This document shows positions 5,074 through 5,826 of a stretch of DNA of 5,826 nucleotides, piece by piece. The first letter of the stretch is position 1. Each line of letters opens with the position of its first letter. Position numbers and translations under genes: made by a program. This stretch comes from Chloroflexota bacterium (GTDB lineage: Bacteria > Chloroflexota > Limnocylindria > Limnocylindrales > CSP1-4). Location of the stretch: NCBI GenBank assembly GCA_025935655.1, contig JAICUV010000220.1, positions 1-5,826 on the forward strand. Reading direction: 5' to 3'. Below the pieces are notes generated by a model, which saw only the letters and a list, made by a program, of their open reading frames with translations, searched no databases and was not told the origin of the DNA.

Positions 5074-5493
5074 ATGAGCAAGGGCGTGCTGGAGATGCGC
5101 CTCGTCGTGACGGCGTCGGATTACGAGGAGGCGCTGGCGTTCTACCGGGACGTCGTGGGCCTGCCCCAGCTCGCGGCCTTCGACGACGGCGCCGGCCACG
5201 TCACGATCCTGGACGCGGGTCGCGCGACCCTCGAGCTGAGCGACGTGCCGCACGCGGAGCACATCGACACCGTCGAGGTCGGGCGGCGCGTGGCCGGTCA
5301 CATCCGGGTGGCGTTCGAGGTCGCGGACGCGGCCGCCTCCACCGAGCGGCTCGTCGCCGGCGGGGCCACGCTGATCGCCCCGCCGACGCGGACGCCGTGG
5401 CGCTCGCTCAACTCCCGGCTCGACGGCCCGGGCGGCCTCCAGCTGACCCTGTTCGAGAACGAGGCACCGGAGTTCCCGGCGCCGGAACCCTAG
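5074..5493 (+). CDS. VOC superfamily (glyoxalase/bleomycin-resistance fold) protein
   Basis: This is a 139-residue protein with the paired beta-alpha-beta-beta-beta layout of the vicinal oxygen chelate fold. The first module has LRLVV-like strand 8-12, helix YEEALAFYRDVVGLP (17-31), and strands HVTILDAG and ATLELSDV. The second module has HIRVAFEV (76-83), helix AASTERLVAGGA (87-98), and the closing DGPGGLQLTLFE (117-128). Members include glyoxalase I, dioxygenases and drug-binding proteins. E54 and H76 sit at expected metal-ligand positions, but the first-strand ligand is not His (the strand reads EMRLVV) and the last-strand position is Q123 rather than Glu. A standard four-ligand metal site is therefore not evident. 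A non-catalytic binding role or a different chemistry is possible, and no substrate can be assigned. It converges on the MFS-like gene, sharing a CTAG at the stops. Confidence 0.85.
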   Translation: MSKGVLEMRLVVTASDYEEALAFYRDVVGLPQLAAFDDGAGHVTILDAGRATLELSDVPHAEHIDTVEVGRRVAGHIRVAFEVADAAASTERLVAGGATLIAPPTRTPWRSLNSRLDGPGGLQLTLFENEAPEFPAPEP

Positions 5494-5826
5494 GCGCCCG
5501 CCGCCACCGCCGCGACGCTGTCCACGAGGTCCGCCGACGGCCCGCGGTCGGGGAGCTTGCGGGTGAACCACGAGGACAGCACCGAGAACAGCGCGACCGC
5601 GAGCAGGGCGACCCGGAGGCCGTAGAGCTGCGCGTCGCCGTAGTCCTGCGCGATGGAGTCGGCGTCCGCCTGCGGGACGCCCGCGTTCACGAGCAGCGGC
5701 GCGACGTCCGCCACCGGGATCACCTGGAGCCCCGAGGCGCTCGCCGCCTCGCTGACGGCCGCCTGGACATCGGGCGAGAGCGCGTCGTTGTTCACGACGT
5801 TGTCCACGAACCCTGACGTCAGCGCG
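5490..5826 (-). CDS. C-terminal end of a probable MFS transporter, N-terminus beyond the window
   Basis: The frame is open from the right edge and gives about 112 codons before TAG (5492 to 5490). The GTG at 5807 is internal: six more codons (ALTSGF) are readable upstream without a stop. The visible part is a polar extracytoplasmic-type segment with Asn/Asp-rich and Ala/Val-rich stretches. It is followed by one hydrophobic helix (LYGLRVALLAVALFSVLSSWF) and a short cytoplasmic-type tail starting RKLPDR, with a small-residue C-terminus. This pattern fits the last loop, last transmembrane helix and tail of drug-efflux type Major Facilitator proteins. With only one helix visible, another polytopic transporter family cannot be excluded. 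Confidence 0.6.
   Translation of the reverse strand, partial: ALTSGFVDNVVNNDALSPDVQAAVSEAASASGLQVIPVADVAPLLVNAGVPQADADSIAQDYGDAQLYGLRVALLAVALFSVLSSWFTRKLPDRGPSADLVDSVAAVAAGA

Noticed and set aside
4827..5816. 329-codon plus-strand frame spanning the GH3 end, the leader and the VOC gene
   Set aside because: It is an Arg-rich out-of-frame shadow covering well-supported genes in other frames.

Overview
This is a very GC-rich, densely packed chromosomal segment carrying seven protein-coding genes, two of them cut by the window edges. The high GC, the widespread C/G third positions, the Pro/Thr-rich extracytoplasmic linkers, the ECF sigma/anti-sigma pair and the GalT and GH3 sequence variants suggest a GC-rich member of Chloroflexota or possibly Actinomycetota. 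This placement is inference, since no rRNA or other marker gene is present. No mobile element, CRISPR array, tRNA or rRNA was seen.

Left block (1-3609, all on the minus strand, read right to left): lipB (octanoyltransferase), then 22 bp later a GalT-like HIT-superfamily protein, then after about 110 bp an ECF-type sigma factor, whose stop codon overlaps the start of a membrane-anchored zinc-finger anti-sigma factor (ATGA overlap). The anti-sigma gene runs off the left edge. Its frame is open for 352 codons with no stop inside the window.

Centre (3610-3721) is a compact divergent control region. It has promoter-like elements on both strands whose -35-like boxes coincide. lipB appears to be leaderless or nearly so, while the rightward gene has a leader and a Shine-Dalgarno sequence.

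Right block: a membrane-anchored GH3 (NagZ-like) glycosidase on the plus strand, then a 125-bp intergenic leader with a strong 13-bp hairpin, then a small VOC/glyoxalase-fold protein. The VOC gene converges on the C-terminal end of a probable MFS transporter on the minus strand, and the two share a CTAG stop-codon tetranucleotide.

The lipB and sigma/anti-sigma genes look conventional. The points that stand out are: a GalT-like protein that keeps its metal-site residues but has Cys in place of the catalytic His; a GH3 enzyme that keeps its nucleophile Asp but lacks the Asp-x-His acid/base motif of NagZ; a VOC protein with an incomplete metal-ligand set; the divergent promoter; and the structured leader. 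I found no clear evidence of a wholly new multi-gene system. The best candidate for new biology is the altered GalT-like protein coupled to lipB.
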